Made by a program: the position numbers and the translations under genes. From Cyathus striatus (taxonomy: Eukaryota > Basidiomycota > Agaricomycetes > Agaricales > Nidulariaceae): a stretch of 64,000 bases of DNA. The notes beneath the pieces are model-generated. The model did no database searches, was not told the origin of the DNA, and worked only from the letters and a program-made list of their open reading frames with translations. Positions 12,871-24,954 of the stretch are shown in pieces. Location: assembly GCA_025738555.1 (NCBI GenBank), contig JAOVFP010000005.1, positions 4,092,001 through 4,156,000 on the forward strand. The letters are read 5' to 3'. The first letter of the stretch is position 1. The number at the start of each line of letters is the position of its first letter.

Positions 12871-13969
12871 CATTGGTGGGTTTTCAGCTGTCATGTACTG
12901 ATCGGCGTTGCGCTGTAATGAGACCTGTAGTGGATGCTGTCATGTAGATCTTCGAGATCATCAGTCACATGAAAGTGACATTCAGTTGAACCAGTTTACA
13001 GCCATGTGACGAGAAAATTAATGTAATATATTTGAGAAATGACGATTACAGGCGCAAATGACTGGAAAAGATGAGCTCACGTGTTCGATTCATACACGGT
13101 GCGTGATTTAGTAGCCATTGTTATATTTTATTTCTATACTTTGTTATGAAAGATAGGATACTGCATTCATGATCAGATGTCCAATATTTAATGTTGTATC
13201 TATGATAAATCTATGAACTATCAAAAACCATGGGATTAGAGTCAATGTGAAGTGCTCAGAGAGTTCAGACATTATGAGCTCTTCTCACTGGCAAACAAAA
13301 GTACATAGAAGAATTATACCAATATGCTGCAAACCATGTTTATTGCGTGCAGTGGAAGGTTCAATGAAGGAGAGAGAAACAAAGGTTTACCAGTGAGTGA
13401 ACAGTATACAATAAATGTATATTATCATCTAGTTTATATGTCATTACATGGACTAACAGTAGAACATCACTGTAATTTCAGTTTTTATGTCATGCAGTCA
13501 AAAGTTCAATTATGCATTGAAGCATACATATTTTAAACCAAGCAGATACCTACCTTCGCATGTTTTTTTGTGGACAGCAATATTGTACCTGAAGTATAAC
13601 CTAAGCAACACTATTTTATACATACCTATTGTAAGGACACCATTATAAATCCTAATTAAAAATCTATACTGAAGATAAATTGTTACAAGATTAACACATG
13701 ATAAAGACAAACTCATGATGACATTCATGTGAGGCATGAATGTTGCATGCAGGCTTGGCTATTCTGGCTTGGATTAAATTTAGAAACTGTTCTGGGTTAT
13801 CCAATAGTATTTCATTGTGATCACCTGCCATCACATGTTTGTAAACCAGCTCAATTTACTATCACGCCTGTGACTGATGATCTTGAAAGATCTTACATGA
13901 CAGCATCCACTACAGGTCTCACTACAGTGCAACACCAATCAGTACATGGCAGCTAAAAACCTGCCATGA
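12871..13969. mobile_element. long-TIR DNA element, non-autonomous, about 1.1 kb
   Basis: Left arm (12871-12975) and right arm (about 13866-13969) are inverted copies: the left reads gagacctgtagtggatgctg, and the right shows the same after reverse complement, with matching flanking blocks such as catgtactgat and gatcatcagtcac. The arms are about 100 bp with scattered differences. The interior has only short ORFs without recognisable domains (for example 13324-13536) and no transposase. No clear target duplication was found, so the exact ends are approximate and the superfamily is open. Confidence 0.75.
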
Positions 13970-14648
13970 GAGTGAACACCTCCCATCAACCAGAGTTTAA
14001 ACAAGTTCGAAATAATGGTCATTCCTGTATCCCAACTGCTCAGAGCTCCCACTGCATTGTCATAGACAAGAGTTCATTTGTATTATTTGTTTTGCATTGT
14101 CACTTTAAAGTTCTATGTTCTATAGTATCCTTCATTATATTGTGCTTTTTAGAACACTTTATGGAATATACTTAGGTCTTAACTAGTGATACTTATATCT
14201 GTTCCATGAGTCCACTGTAAGTAACTTAGTAAGTACATAGGTAGTTGCCATACATATGCATGTGATATTTGTCTTGACAAGTTTTCCCTTTGCACTGCTA
14301 CTGTAATAATTCACACCAAGTTTTTTGATGACAAAATGTCTCCTTGCCAGAACATTATAGTATAGACTGAGTTTTACATCACTGGTTCTATACCATCCCA
14401 CTTTTCTTGCCAATTTACATATTGATTGTACATTGGAGTAACTATGTTGTAGCATGCAGGCCTTATTCATTGAATAGAATTGAAGTTATGTTATTAAGCT
14501 TGGGTTATGATAGTAAAATTATCAATAAGTACTTGCAGGTACTATTATAATTATGACTAGAATCATTAACAATTAACTTCCACTGATACACCTGCTCATA
14601 TACTCTCAACAAATCAAAGTGCATGTATTATGTACTTATGAGAGAGGA
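13970..14648. other. AT-rich repeat-like intergenic stretch
   Basis: No supported gene. The short ORFs here are compositionally random and the sequence is CpG-poor like old repeats elsewhere in the window. Confidence 0.35.
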
Positions 14649-16281
14649 TGGATGACTTCCCATAAGGATCTGGCACAGTCTGACATTGCCAGGATTTCAA
14701 ACTCCGATTTATGCCTCCCTGGTGCCAGACCATAACATGACCATCCACTGACTCCAGATTGTCATCAGACTAGGCAACGTCATGGGTAACCCATGGGTGT
14801 CTCGAGCTCGACCCATACCCGTACCCACGTCAACCCGTACCCATTCCCATGGGTACGGGTTCCCATGGGTATCACAACCCGAGGGTTTTAAGTACTTATT
14901 TTAGAATTAGAATAAACATATGACGAATTAATTTGTATCACTTGAAGCAAATGTACAATAATTTTTTGTAATGGCTTATTTTATACTTAAACAGTACTAG
15001 TATTAGTATGCAAGCATATGTGAACATTGCGTGAAAATGGCCGCTTTTATTGTACTATCTCCAAAAATAGGAAATTTGGAATGCTTATTTCGTAGTATTT
15101 GAAGCAGATACGCGAACGTTGTGTATAATAGCTCATTTTGTAGTTATACAACACGGGTATTAGTACACGAGTATGCAAGAGAAGTGAGTCAAAATTGCTG
15201 CTTGTATCGTACTATCTCCAGTATATAAAAGATATAGAATATCTATTTCATAGTACTTGAACAAGATGTGCCAATATAGTTTATAATAGCTCATTTTGTA
15301 CATAGACAACATGGGTATAATTTCATGAAAGTATGAGAGACTAGCATGAACACTGCTTGTTGTGTTGTACCATCTTCAAAATATAGGAAATTCTACATAA
15401 CATAGAAGAATATTAAATAAACATTGTCTCAGGTCCAATACACAGTTATATGGAACAGGTACTATATTGCATGTAACCAGTACATAATAGTGCGATATTT
15501 CTGTTGAAATACAAAGGGAGCGAGTGATATCGAGGGGAATCCTAATTTCTGTGTACTGGGGAAGAGGTAGACAATATTATTTATAGAACCAGAACGAGTC
15601 GGCCATAAATTGTGTATGTAGGGTCGTTAGGAACGTGCAGCAACGCACTATCTATATCCGAAATATCGAAGAGATGCAAAAAGAATTGGAGTAGTAATGT
15701 TAGTTTGAATGAATTGCATTAAGTATATCATTTAAGGTCAACCCCGCGAGCTGAACAAAATGCAAAACCGAGGTTTTTCTCTAAGCACAAACACTATCTA
15801 GGTTAATGTATACTATGTACTTATTCATTATTATTATAGTGCTTGTAAAATCTTCCTTTCAGTCATTTTTATTCAATAAACTGTCTACGGGTACCTGCGG
15901 GTTACGGGTCTCGAAGACCTGACCCATACCCGTACCTGCCGGTACCCTTACCTGTGACCCGTGCGGGTATGGCGTACCCATGCATTTGCCTACATCAGAC
16001 AGCTTCAGACAAACAATAGACAGATGAAATGGAGATAAGCCAAAGGAAATCATGTGAAAACCAGACAAAACTTCCTTTTGAGGATGCTATACCATGAGTA
16101 ACTACCTTTTAAAGAGGTCTGAAGTGGTTTCACAAGTCTGGCAGAGGGGGGGGGGGCTCACCAGATGTTCATGTCTGGTGCAGTCTGATGGTGCTTGAGA
16201 ATTTGAAATTCATCTCAGCAACTTGGCATGCCCATGTCTGGCAACATCAGACTGCACCAGATCCTTATGGGAAGTCATCCA
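14649..16281. mobile_element. TGGATGACTT-TIR element, copy 1, split by a nested hAT
   Basis: Terminal inverted repeats begin TGGATGACTTCCCATAAGG and end as the reverse complement, about 25 bp well matched, with further subterminal matches around cagactgcaccagatcc. Without the nested hAT (14771-15992 plus one TSD copy) it is about 400 bp. It shares inner sequence, including a run of ten or more G and the block atgttcatgtctg, with copy 2 at 16345-17252. No coding capacity. No convincing target duplication, so the superfamily is not assigned. Confidence 0.75.
14763..16000. mobile_element. hAT element with GGGTA-rich ends, 1.22 kb, with TSD
   Basis: The element spans 14771-15992 and is flanked by perfect 8-bp duplications CATCAGAC (14763-14770 and 15993-16000), diagnostic of hAT. 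Ends are TAGGCAACGTCATGGGTA and, from the other side, TAGGCAAATGCATGGGTA. Each end carries about 110 bp packed with GGGTA or TACCC motifs on both strands, plausible transposase binding sites. The interior is AT-rich without a transposase, so it is non-autonomous. It sits inside the TGGATGACTT-TIR element and still contains CpG, unlike its host. Confidence 0.9.
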
Positions 16282-16344
16282 ATATCAGGTAGTGGGCCTT
16301 GCCGCTTTGTTGCTGCTAGTTGGCCTTATTGATTTATTGGTAAC

Positions 16345-17252
16345 TGGATGACTTCCTGTAAGGATCTGGCACAGTCTGATGCCACCAGATTTTCAAACTC
16401 CGGTTTATGCCTTGCTGATGCCAGGCTGTAAGGTAGCTGTCCATCAGCTTCAGATGGATTCACAAGAGCAATAGACTGTGATAGAGTAGGTGAGACCAGG
16501 AGGGAGAGGAAGGGAAGTGTGTTATGGTTTTTCTTTATTTTCTTTTGTTTACAATTAGTTTACTTTGACATGTTTGGCACAACCATTGATGCCAAACACC
16601 TTTACTTTTACACAGCTTTATTTATACTTTTGACTCATAATGACTACATGTAAGTCATTACTTATTTATACTTACTTTTCTCATACTTTTACTTCTTTAT
16701 GACTCTCATCGAGTCATTGTACTATACTTACTTTATTTTTCACACTTCTTTACTGCACCTTACCAATGTGCAGTTTTTACATACTTTCTTTGACTCATAC
16801 TTTATCTATTATTAGTATGAACTAGCTTGTATTTAAACAGTAGGAACTTGGGCTGTAGAGCTCAAGCTTCAGCTTAAAGAATATTACTTGATTCTTACTT
16901 GACTTTACTTTGAAAACTGATTTAACTTGTTCTTCAGATCAGTTAAGTCACATGATTTTGGACTTGTATGATTTACAAAGACTTCAGTCAATTAAATCAT
17001 AACAAAGTGGACAAAATGGAGATATTGGTTGAGATGAACCATGTGGAAACATCACATAGCTGAGTAAACATACCTTTTGGGGACATCTGGAAGCATTTAG
17101 AAAGCTTTCACAAGTCTGGCAGAGGGGGGGGGGGGGCTTGCTAGATGTTCATGTCTGATGCAGTCTGATAGTACTCAAGAATTTGAAATTCTGCTCAGCA
17201 CCCTCAGCACATCAACATCTGGCAGTGTCAGATCCTTATGGGAAGTCATCCA
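16345..17252. mobile_element. TGGATGACTT-TIR element, copy 2
   Basis: TIRs TGGATGACTTCCTGTAAGG and its inverse at 17228-17252. The same G-run and atgttcatgtctg block as copy 1 lie near the right end. It is longer than copy 1 because about 500 bp of CT- and TTTACTT-rich sequence (roughly 16477-17004) sits at the point where copy 1 is continuous; that stretch begins TGTGATAG and ends ATAACA, which may be a solo LTR, but no target duplication supports this. No genes. Confidence 0.7.
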
Positions 17253-17796
17253 CTAGTACATCAGATTACTTGTGAATCAGATGTCATGCAATCTGATCAA
17301 AGGATTCAAGGTCCGACTTGGACAAATTGTTGTGTCAATGCAATGTGTTGTGAGGTAAGCAATCATGACATCACAATCAACACTTGTTAATGTCCGCCTG
17401 TTCCAATGCATGGCAAGCATGACATCCCTCATACTTTTAACAATCAAATGCTCGTGCTTATCTGTTGAAAAAAAAAGCTGTTGCTCATATTCTTAAGGTC
17501 ATAGTAGACTATATGTTAAATTTGAGCAAGATAAAGTGACAGGAAGTTGTAAAAAATGAGTCAATCTGATTCAGCAGTAATCCAATGTACTGGTTACCAA
17601 TACTAAAACACCCTGCTCAGCAGTAGCCAAGTCTGTTGTTCTCTAGGACATTTTGCCATTATTCTTGACAGTGGCAGCATTGCTTTCAATGCTTTCCCAT
17701 ACTTACATATTCTGCCATTGATTCAGATGTTGACCATGGTCCATTTGGACTTGATCAAGACTTGATGGCTTTTTCTGGCTTTGTACTACTTGCTTA
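17253..17796. other. intergenic repeat-island sequence
   Basis: No gene recognised; no repeat boundary seen between TIR copy 2 and the outer hAT. Confidence 0.3.
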
Positions 17797-20700
17797 TGTA
17801 GGTGTAGTGTTGTTCCGGACTGATCTGATGTGAACTGAACTGACATTTTTGAAATAGTTCGCAACAGATCATAAATACGATTTAGTATGAACAGAGTGCT
17901 ATGGAGTGGCGATCTAGTTTGCAATTTTGGTTACCTTGCTTGTCAAGGTCTCTCACAGGTGAAAATGGGTTCCACTTTTCGACCTGCATGTGATTCTTCC
18001 CATGTCTACCATCTGGCACTTGCGTGCTCACTTCTTCCCTTCCTTTGATTCTTTTCATACACTCTTTTCTTCTACACATGATCTCCGCATTCTCAGGTCT
18101 TTCATTTGTCTTTTACTCCACGTCTAGGCCTGCCCTCCCAAGCTCCAACAGGCCACTTCATTGGCTGGGTGTTCAGATAACTGCCGCTAGTCACAGCCAA
18201 TGCCTGTCCACCCTCCCTTTGCAGCCCGCAACCACCCATTCACCATCGTCGCTCATCCCCCTTCCCTCATTGTCATGATGGCCTGCTCATCATTCTCCTG
18301 CTTCTTGCTCCTCTTTCCCGCCCACCCTTTGGCTGAGTCGATCCACTGCAGTTAGGTAAGATCTGAAATAATTCCTTTGTTGTGTACAGTTTCTGAAACC
18401 AAATATTGTAGTGATGATGTTCTTGTTGTTGTCTGCAGCATTATGCCTAGGCAACGGCACGGGTAACCCATGGGTATCTGGAGCTCAACCCGTACCCATA
18501 CTGACGCTAACCTGTACCCTTTCCCACGGGTACGGGTTCATGCGGGTACTGGGGGTAGCGGGTAACCTGTGGGGTTTTCATGGGTTTTATCATTCTGTGG
18601 GCAGAAACAGTATGAACGAAGCATAGACAATATCAATGATGCAGAGACAGTAAAAACAAAGCAGAGACAGTCTTGAGTTGGAGTCCGAGCTAGGCAACAG
18701 CATGGGTAACAGTGAATATTTACTACATACAGTACAAATAGAAGAATGAAATTGAATACACATTTGTATTATCAAGTCTGCTCCACAGAGATATAGAGCA
18801 TGCAATGTAGGACAATTAGACTGTATATAATAGTGCTATAATCATGCTGAAATACAAAAGGAGCAAGTTCGAATTAGAAAAGATACACTAATTTACATGT
18901 TCAGGAGAAGATAAATACTAGATCACATATAGAAGAGGATGCAGACCACTAAAAAATATGTTTGTAGAGTCGTTCTGATTGGGTAGTATTGGAGTATTAG
19001 TGGCTACAAAATTGAAAGGAATTACAGCGAATCGAGGGAACGAGTAGTAACTTATGTGTACAGGAGAAGATACAGAATGTATCCTTTATATAATAGGAAT
19101 CAGATTACCAAAAAATACGTACATACTGTCATTATAATTGTATGATAATAGGCTATTCATATCTATAATATCAACAGGAAATATAACGAAATGAAGGAGA
19201 TAAATTAGATTTGGTGAATTGTATGTAGGCATGCATCAGTAAATCTGACAATGCATTATTTTGATCTTTCATCACTTTAGCTTTTACACATGACATTTAC
19301 TTTCAAATTCCGGCTTGTCTTCTCCTTTCGCGACATTTCATGTCCCAACGTTCGCTTTTATGTATCTTTCAATGCTTTTGCTTCCACCAGAAACTTTCAC
19401 TTTAAGGGCTTGCTAAACTGCATTCAAAATTCAATGCCTGACTTTCTGAACCATCTTCGCACCCACAAGGTTACTTTTACGAGATGAACTTCAACATGGG
19501 TGAACTACTTTATGTGGTACAGACACACAGGAGGTTGTACCGAGGTCACTGTGGGTGTAATTGCTACGCTTTGTCATCGCCACACTCTATTATATGGGCT
19601 GTAACTGCCCCTTTCATGTTACTGATGTCCTGTAGGCTGTCCCCAAAACTTGGTCACTGTTAATGCAATCTGACACAGCATCACACTCACCGCTCATTAC
19701 TCTATAGCATGACCTGTCAAGTGCACTGTTTAGTTTAACAGCACATCCCTCAACTACAACACCCGTCCTTGTCACCACAAGCACTGACAAAGTTGAAACT
19801 TGAAGGACCTGGTCAAGTCTTGATCATAGCTGCCATTTGATGCTGAGAGTCGAGACGTCGACAGAAGGCCCACCCGCAACTCGTCTAACCGAAATCACGC
19901 CATATGTATGTTCCAAAACTCCGATTCGGAGTGTACCCTAGGCTTCGTTGGGGTATTCTAACGCATTCTAACTTCTCACTTTCACTCCTCATCCACCATC
20001 ACTACCAAACTTTGGTCACCATGCACCCAGAATGTTATTCTAGCTACTGAGGACCTCAAATCCAACACAGTATGTATTGCAGCAATACTTAGTCAACACC
20101 ATAGTATCACTTATCTTTAGACAGGCTTCTAGTTGGTGTAGGTAACCTCGCATGTTATCAGTTGTTCTTGCCAGCTAACTTACTTTTACGTTACGTAGAT
20201 TAGGAATGTCGAAACCAGTTATGTCGCCAGTGACATCTCATTTCTCCTCATTAATGATTCATGAGATGGGTGAAATTTAGGGAATATTTCGGGTTGGGAG
20301 TCCTCGGGACTTGCTTAATGTTTCCTGGCAGTGGTAAATTGTAGTCCTATGCCGCCATGATATTATTTTTCCTGGACAAGAAAACTAACCAAGAGTTCGA
20401 TTTAGGTTTGTTGTCCAGGACTGCTTTTCCTAGCCATGTATCTTTCTATTGCAACTGCCGCAGCCTTCATCGCCTCTGCCTCCATGGACGCAACATTCCA
20501 ATAGCTGTCAATTAACCTGTTCAAAATGTGTTGAGTAACGTGTGTTTTACGTCCTTTACGAGAGATATTTGTGCTGACATTCTTCTGGGCTGGTAGTATC
20601 CTTAAAACTGAACTCAGTTAACCGTGAAGCTTGGCTGAAGATTTAGTGTCTCTGTAGGCGAAATATAAGAAGGGAGAAGTGAAGTTGAGGCGAAGTTGAG

Positions 20701-21844
20701 TTGTATATAAACGAAGTAGGTGGAATGTATGAGCTCTGCATTCATAGTTACTGTATAGACTACATGCATGTTATTACCATAGTTATTACCATGATAGCGT
20801 TATTACAAACTAAAATATAATTGTTAACTTCAATGATTTTGTATCCACGTTGCACGAAAATTATGGGAAATTATGGGTACTTTCAGAATATACAAGTATC
20901 TTCAATGTTTTATTTCAGAAGACAATATAGCTTTGAAAGATACCGGCAGTGAATTTCAGTATCTTTTCGATGGCTTTGAAATATGATTTCAGCGTTGCAA
21001 AGCTTGGCGCGACGTTGATCGCAAATGACCTATCGTTAGGAAGTCACGTTACATTGATGTCTTTGATGTCGTTAGCGTCGCGTCGGACTTTAAACGACAT
21101 CAAAAGATCAAAATAATGTGATGTCAGATTTACTGATGTGCCACTTAAGTTCAACCCCGCAAGCTGAACAATATGCACAATCGAGTTGTTGGTGTATACA
21201 TGAACAATAGATCATATTGAAGTAAATTATACACTCATTATAAAGGTACTGTGTGCATGTAATTATACATTACTCCTTTTTATTCAATATAATGTCTACG
21301 GGTACCCCAACGGGTTACGGGTCTCAGAGACCTGACCCGGACCCGTACCCGCTGGTACCCATACCCGTTACCCGTGCGGGTATGGCCTACCCGTGCTATT
21401 GCCTAATTATGCCTCCCCTCTGCCTCGCCCATCATCCTATAATCCCCAAACCTCTATACCGTCGACACCCTCACTGTCTCATCGTTTCACTCTCATGAGT
21501 TATCACTGGATGTGAATTCAGTGAATTTACAAAGGAGTGTATCGGAATCATTCAGTGAGTATCTACTAAAACTTGATGTAAAGCTATGTATCTCAACTTT
21601 GTATTCATATAGTATGTAGCTTTGAAGTTGGTAAAGAAGTAAGTAGTTGTGTCGCTTCAACGTCGCGATGCTGTCACCGTTTTATCATGTGATTAGCCCA
21701 GAGCCATCCACCAGATCATTCGAATTCGCGATCTCAATTCGCTTCAAGTTCACTCCGCAAAGAAAACACGATCTGCCAGCAAAAGCGAACCGAAGTGATT
21801 TCAGTTCGCACTAGATCACTCCGCGGAACAACACTATGTAGGTG
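17797..21844. mobile_element. outer hAT element (TAGTGTTGTTCCG ends) with TSD
   Basis: The element spans 17805-21836. Perfect 8-bp duplications TGTAGGTG lie at 17797-17804 and 21837-21844. Inverted ends read TAGTGTTGTTCCGGACTGAT on the left and TAGTGTTGTTCCGCGGAGTG when the right end is reversed, with matches continuing through a tgatct and gaactga block. After removing the nested 2.96-kb hAT it is about 1.07 kb with no transposase, so it is a non-autonomous copy. Confidence 0.9.
18440..21413. mobile_element. nested hAT element with GGGTA-rich ends, 2.96 kb, with TSD
   Basis: The element spans 18448-21405 with perfect 8-bp duplications ATTATGCC (18440-18447, 21406-21413). Ends TAGGCAACGGCACGGGTA and, reversed, TAGGCAATAGCACGGGTA match the 14771-15992 copy, as do the dense GGGTA and ACCCGTA subterminal arrays (18448-18580, 21290-21400). 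A second left-end-like string at about 18691-18712 suggests an older fragment inside. No transposase frame; interior ORFs are short and unrecognised. CpG is retained at the ends (8 CG in about 130 bp), so this copy is less mutated than repeats to the right of 46.6 kb. Confidence 0.9.
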
Positions 21845-22137
21845 TGTAGTTTTGCGGGCTCGGGGTTCGCTTCTTCCCCGATGCACCATTCACAGCATAG
21901 TAGCTTCCATATGAATCCCATGAGGTATAGATCCCGTGCATTATGTACGATACAGACTCACATATTACCCTTGCTGTGTATTTTTATCTAACATTCTGTA
22001 ATTATCATATTCTCTGTTGACCATTGCTCTCTCTCATTTCTATGAAGTCCTGGCCATCCGTTGCAACCGCTTCCCAGCCTTCGGTTGCTAGGTTTCGTCG
22101 TCCAAAAATTGTTTTTAGCCGAGCTTTAATTTAAATA
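21845..22137. other. short intergenic, 3' side of the permease
   Basis: No gene recognised. It lies downstream of the permease stop and likely holds its 3' UTR; no terminator signal can be assigned with confidence. Confidence 0.3.
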
Positions 22138-24383
22138 TCAGTTTGACAATGCCAAAGACCTTGAATGTGACAACCCACAAAGAATAGCACGAGGGGTTTC
22201 TGCTCCACGCTGCGTAATAAAATAAACAGGTACTCCAGCCAACACAAAAGCTGAATAAAAACATGGTATCAGAAAATTAAAAATGTACCAATTGAAGATT
22301 TCGATACTGACCAAGGACTGCCAAGGCCTCAAGAGGGGCTGCGATTGTAGGCATACAAAGAAGAAACAAAGCAACCTAGGAAAACAGTTGTAAGCATAGT
22401 GACATATCTATAGTATAACACTCAGTTACTCCGCAAAAAACCAACGGTGTAATGATCCAAGTCCGATACGGCCTGTGTGGTTAATCAGGATGCACTTCAG
22501 CAGATATGTATAAGTACGAAGTACTACCTTTCCAACATTGGTTCTTTAATCCGTAGTATTACTAGTCCTAAGACCTACAGACCTAGGAGTCAGTTAATAA
22601 TAATAAGAACAGCTATATACTTACAGTAAGGAAGTAAAATGCCCATGAAGCCACAACTGAGAAATTGATTAGTGATCTAAATCCACCTCCAATCAGGATG
22701 AAGGTAATGGTTATAGTAGATTGTAGGAGTGCTGCGTTGAGTGGTGTTTTCCGAGTAGTATGAAGACGTCCAAATATAGAAGGTATATATCGTTCACGAC
22801 CTGCAGCAAAAACAAGTCTCGAGGAGGTAAAAAATGAGCCTAGTGAATAAATGATATCAGCTGTTGTGCACCATCGTTGTCCAAAAGAAGTGAATACCAT
22901 TTAGAGCTCCGAAGCACGAAATGGCGACCATGCACGCAAATAAGGTGCCTCCGATAGGGCCAAAAAGGGCTGTACCGAAATCCAACGCAACTGTATTGCT
23001 CGAACCTACAAGATTCTGATACACAGAATAAAATCACCCGCGCAAGTAATATATCGAGCTCATTCAAACCTTGTCAAGCACAACAAAGTAAGACAGATTT
23101 GCAAGCAGAAAGAGCAACTGTGATATTGTCAGCACTGATTTAAAGGTGAAGCAGCACCCCCACAAACCGTCACAATAATCATACTGGAATGTATCGCTCG
23201 AGGTATGTTTTTTTCAGGACGATGGATCTCTCCTCCAACATAATTCGCTTGATCCCAGCCATCAAATGCCCACAGACCCGAGTAAAGTGCGAGAGAATAT
23301 GCAGAAGGGCTATGACTTGAATTGTCAAACCATCGCTGCCTGAAAGACTCAGAAGACCTTCCGCGAGCCAATTGAACAACTCCAATTACAGTAACCAGAA
23401 CCTTCAATGCAATAAGTGATCGCTGATAATTTCTGATGAAACAAGACGAACCAGAGCTGCGATCTTGTTTCCGGTATGAATGTGTCAGCAACTCATCGGA
23501 ATCGACGGAGAGGGATGTCTCACTTTAACAGCTGTGAACACCACTGCAACTCGGGTTCCTAATTTCCGGGTCGCAACACATAATATCGTGACCACAAATA
23601 CTGCCCCGATTGCTGTAAGTTTGATGGCCCACTGAGGAATATCGGTGGATGAAACGTCAGGACGAGCATATGTCCAGATGATTCGGTTGAAATATTCAGC
23701 AAATATAAGGCTGATCACTGCATTACTGCCTGTTGCGGGACAAAATTATCTGTAAAATAAAATAAAATACTGCAAGTTATGTTAAGGCACGCACCGGGCT
23801 TCAGAGCAATAATCGCTGTCCAAGCAAATAGATACGATACCAATGGACCGTATGCATACGATAAATATGCTTGTGCACCACCATTTTGAGGTATTGCTGA
23901 ACCTAATTCAGCGAAACTACTTGCACCTGTCCACGCTAACACTCCTGAAGCAAGCCATACGCCTAAGCTTGCCCCTACGCTATTCGTATTTGCGACCACG
24001 ATTCCTGGGGAAGAACTAAATGAACTGAGACAGAGTAGACGTAAAAAAACAGAAGGATACACTTACAATATCCCGGATCCTATCTGTAAATATGAGGTCA
24101 AGCAAAAACACTCACCCATTATCATGTAGTGCACTTGCCTGTAGTCCAACAATGAGCGCAACTCCTGTTCATCAATATAAGTTATCAACACGATAGGTAT
24201 GGGCGGCATCCGATAATACCATTCAGAAGGCTTATGTTTTTCTCGGCAGCGTCACTTGCGACTATACCAGGGTCTGTTACACTGGCACTTAGGGGAAGCT
24301 GAAGTTTGAAACAGTAAGAGTTTCTCCTTGGTGGTGTTTCAGTTGCACCTTACAAGATCCTGCTGGAATTCAAATCCTGACAT
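22138..24383 (-). CDS. Mup1-like APC-superfamily amino acid permease
   Basis: Predicted plasma-membrane amino acid transporter of the L-type or high-affinity methionine permease branch. I assembled about a dozen exons, all in frame, giving about 488 residues: start 24381-24383 (MSGFEFQQDLLPLSA), TM1 signature VALIVGLQIGSGIFSSPG, then GASSFAELGSAIPQNGG, YAYGPLVSYLFAWTAI, LWAFDGWDQANYVGGEI, ANLSYFVVLDK, FACMVAISCFGALNG, SFFTSSRLVFAAGRER, VLGLVILRIKEPMLERPYRT, and a C-terminal pair of helices ending at the stop 22138-22140. These are standard family motifs. One intron (24084-24138) is GC-AG and is followed by a 17-nt microexon (24067-24083). Substrate is inferred from family only. Length is at the short end for Mup1 relatives. 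Confidence 0.9.
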
Positions 24384-24954
24384 TGAATAAGATCTTCCTC
24401 TAAGACATATTTAATACTATAGTAAGAATTATAATGACGGAAGCACGTCACCTGGAAGACCTCTGGGGTATTGTGACCGGTTCGTCAGAGACTTCCAGTT
24501 CCAGAGCTCGCAATGAATCGTCCGATTCGGTAGAACGTCGTAAGAGCGAAGAATCGTGGGGTACTCCATCATTTAATGATGATTTAAGAGGGACATATTC
24601 ATCCCTCGAGAAAATTGACATCGAGTCCCAGTTGAGTGGGATGCAGAACTGTGAACAGCTGTCGCTAAATGCATTCGGTGTTTGTTCTCATTTCTCTGCT
24701 CCTTCTCGGACCGGAGCCGGATATCCAAGAGAAAACTTGAAGTTCACTTACATAACCAATACATAACTTCACTGTCTTTAGGTAAGCACTGCAGTGTGTT
24801 CTACAGTATGTACTTAAGTACTTAAGAGTACTTACTTACTTACTGTAGCACAAGTATAATGTACCTGTTCATCAATGATTTGCCCAATCACACCACTAAG
24901 TACAATCCAGATATGTAATTTCATTTTATGTCGGCAAGACCTTGATCAAGCCCA
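24384..24954. promoter_or_regulatory. permease upstream region and MTR3 downstream region
   Basis: Holds the permease promoter and the MTR3 3' end. Near 24803-24845 a chain of GTACTTAAGTACTTA palindromic motifs occurs. A plus-strand ORF is listed separately. Confidence 0.4.
24434..24766 (+). CDS. possible small serine-rich hypothetical protein
   Basis: An open frame of 110 codons starts at the ATG 24434 (MTEARHLEDLWGIVTG), only 50 bp from the divergent permease start. It is rich in S, E and R (SSETSSSRARNESSDSVERR) with no recognised domain, signal peptide or membrane helix. The composition is more protein-like than neighbouring random ORFs, but it could be chance or belong to permease 5' sequence. 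No homology can be claimed. Confidence 0.3.
   Translation: MTEARHLEDLWGIVTGSSETSSSRARNESSDSVERRKSEESWGTPSFNDDLRGTYSSLEKIDIESQLSGMQNCEQLSLNAFGVCSHFSAPSRTGAGYPRENLKFTYITNT

Noticed and set aside
16477..17004. Possible solo LTR (TGTGATAG...ATAACA) inside TIR copy 2, with a similar start at 61558 and end at 62045
   Set aside because: No matching 5-bp duplication at either place and inner sequences do not align convincingly by eye.
14649..17252. Target duplication for the TGGATGACTT elements (ACT/ACT around copy 2)
   Set aside because: Depends on where the TIR is cut and is not matched at copy 1, so no TSD was claimed.
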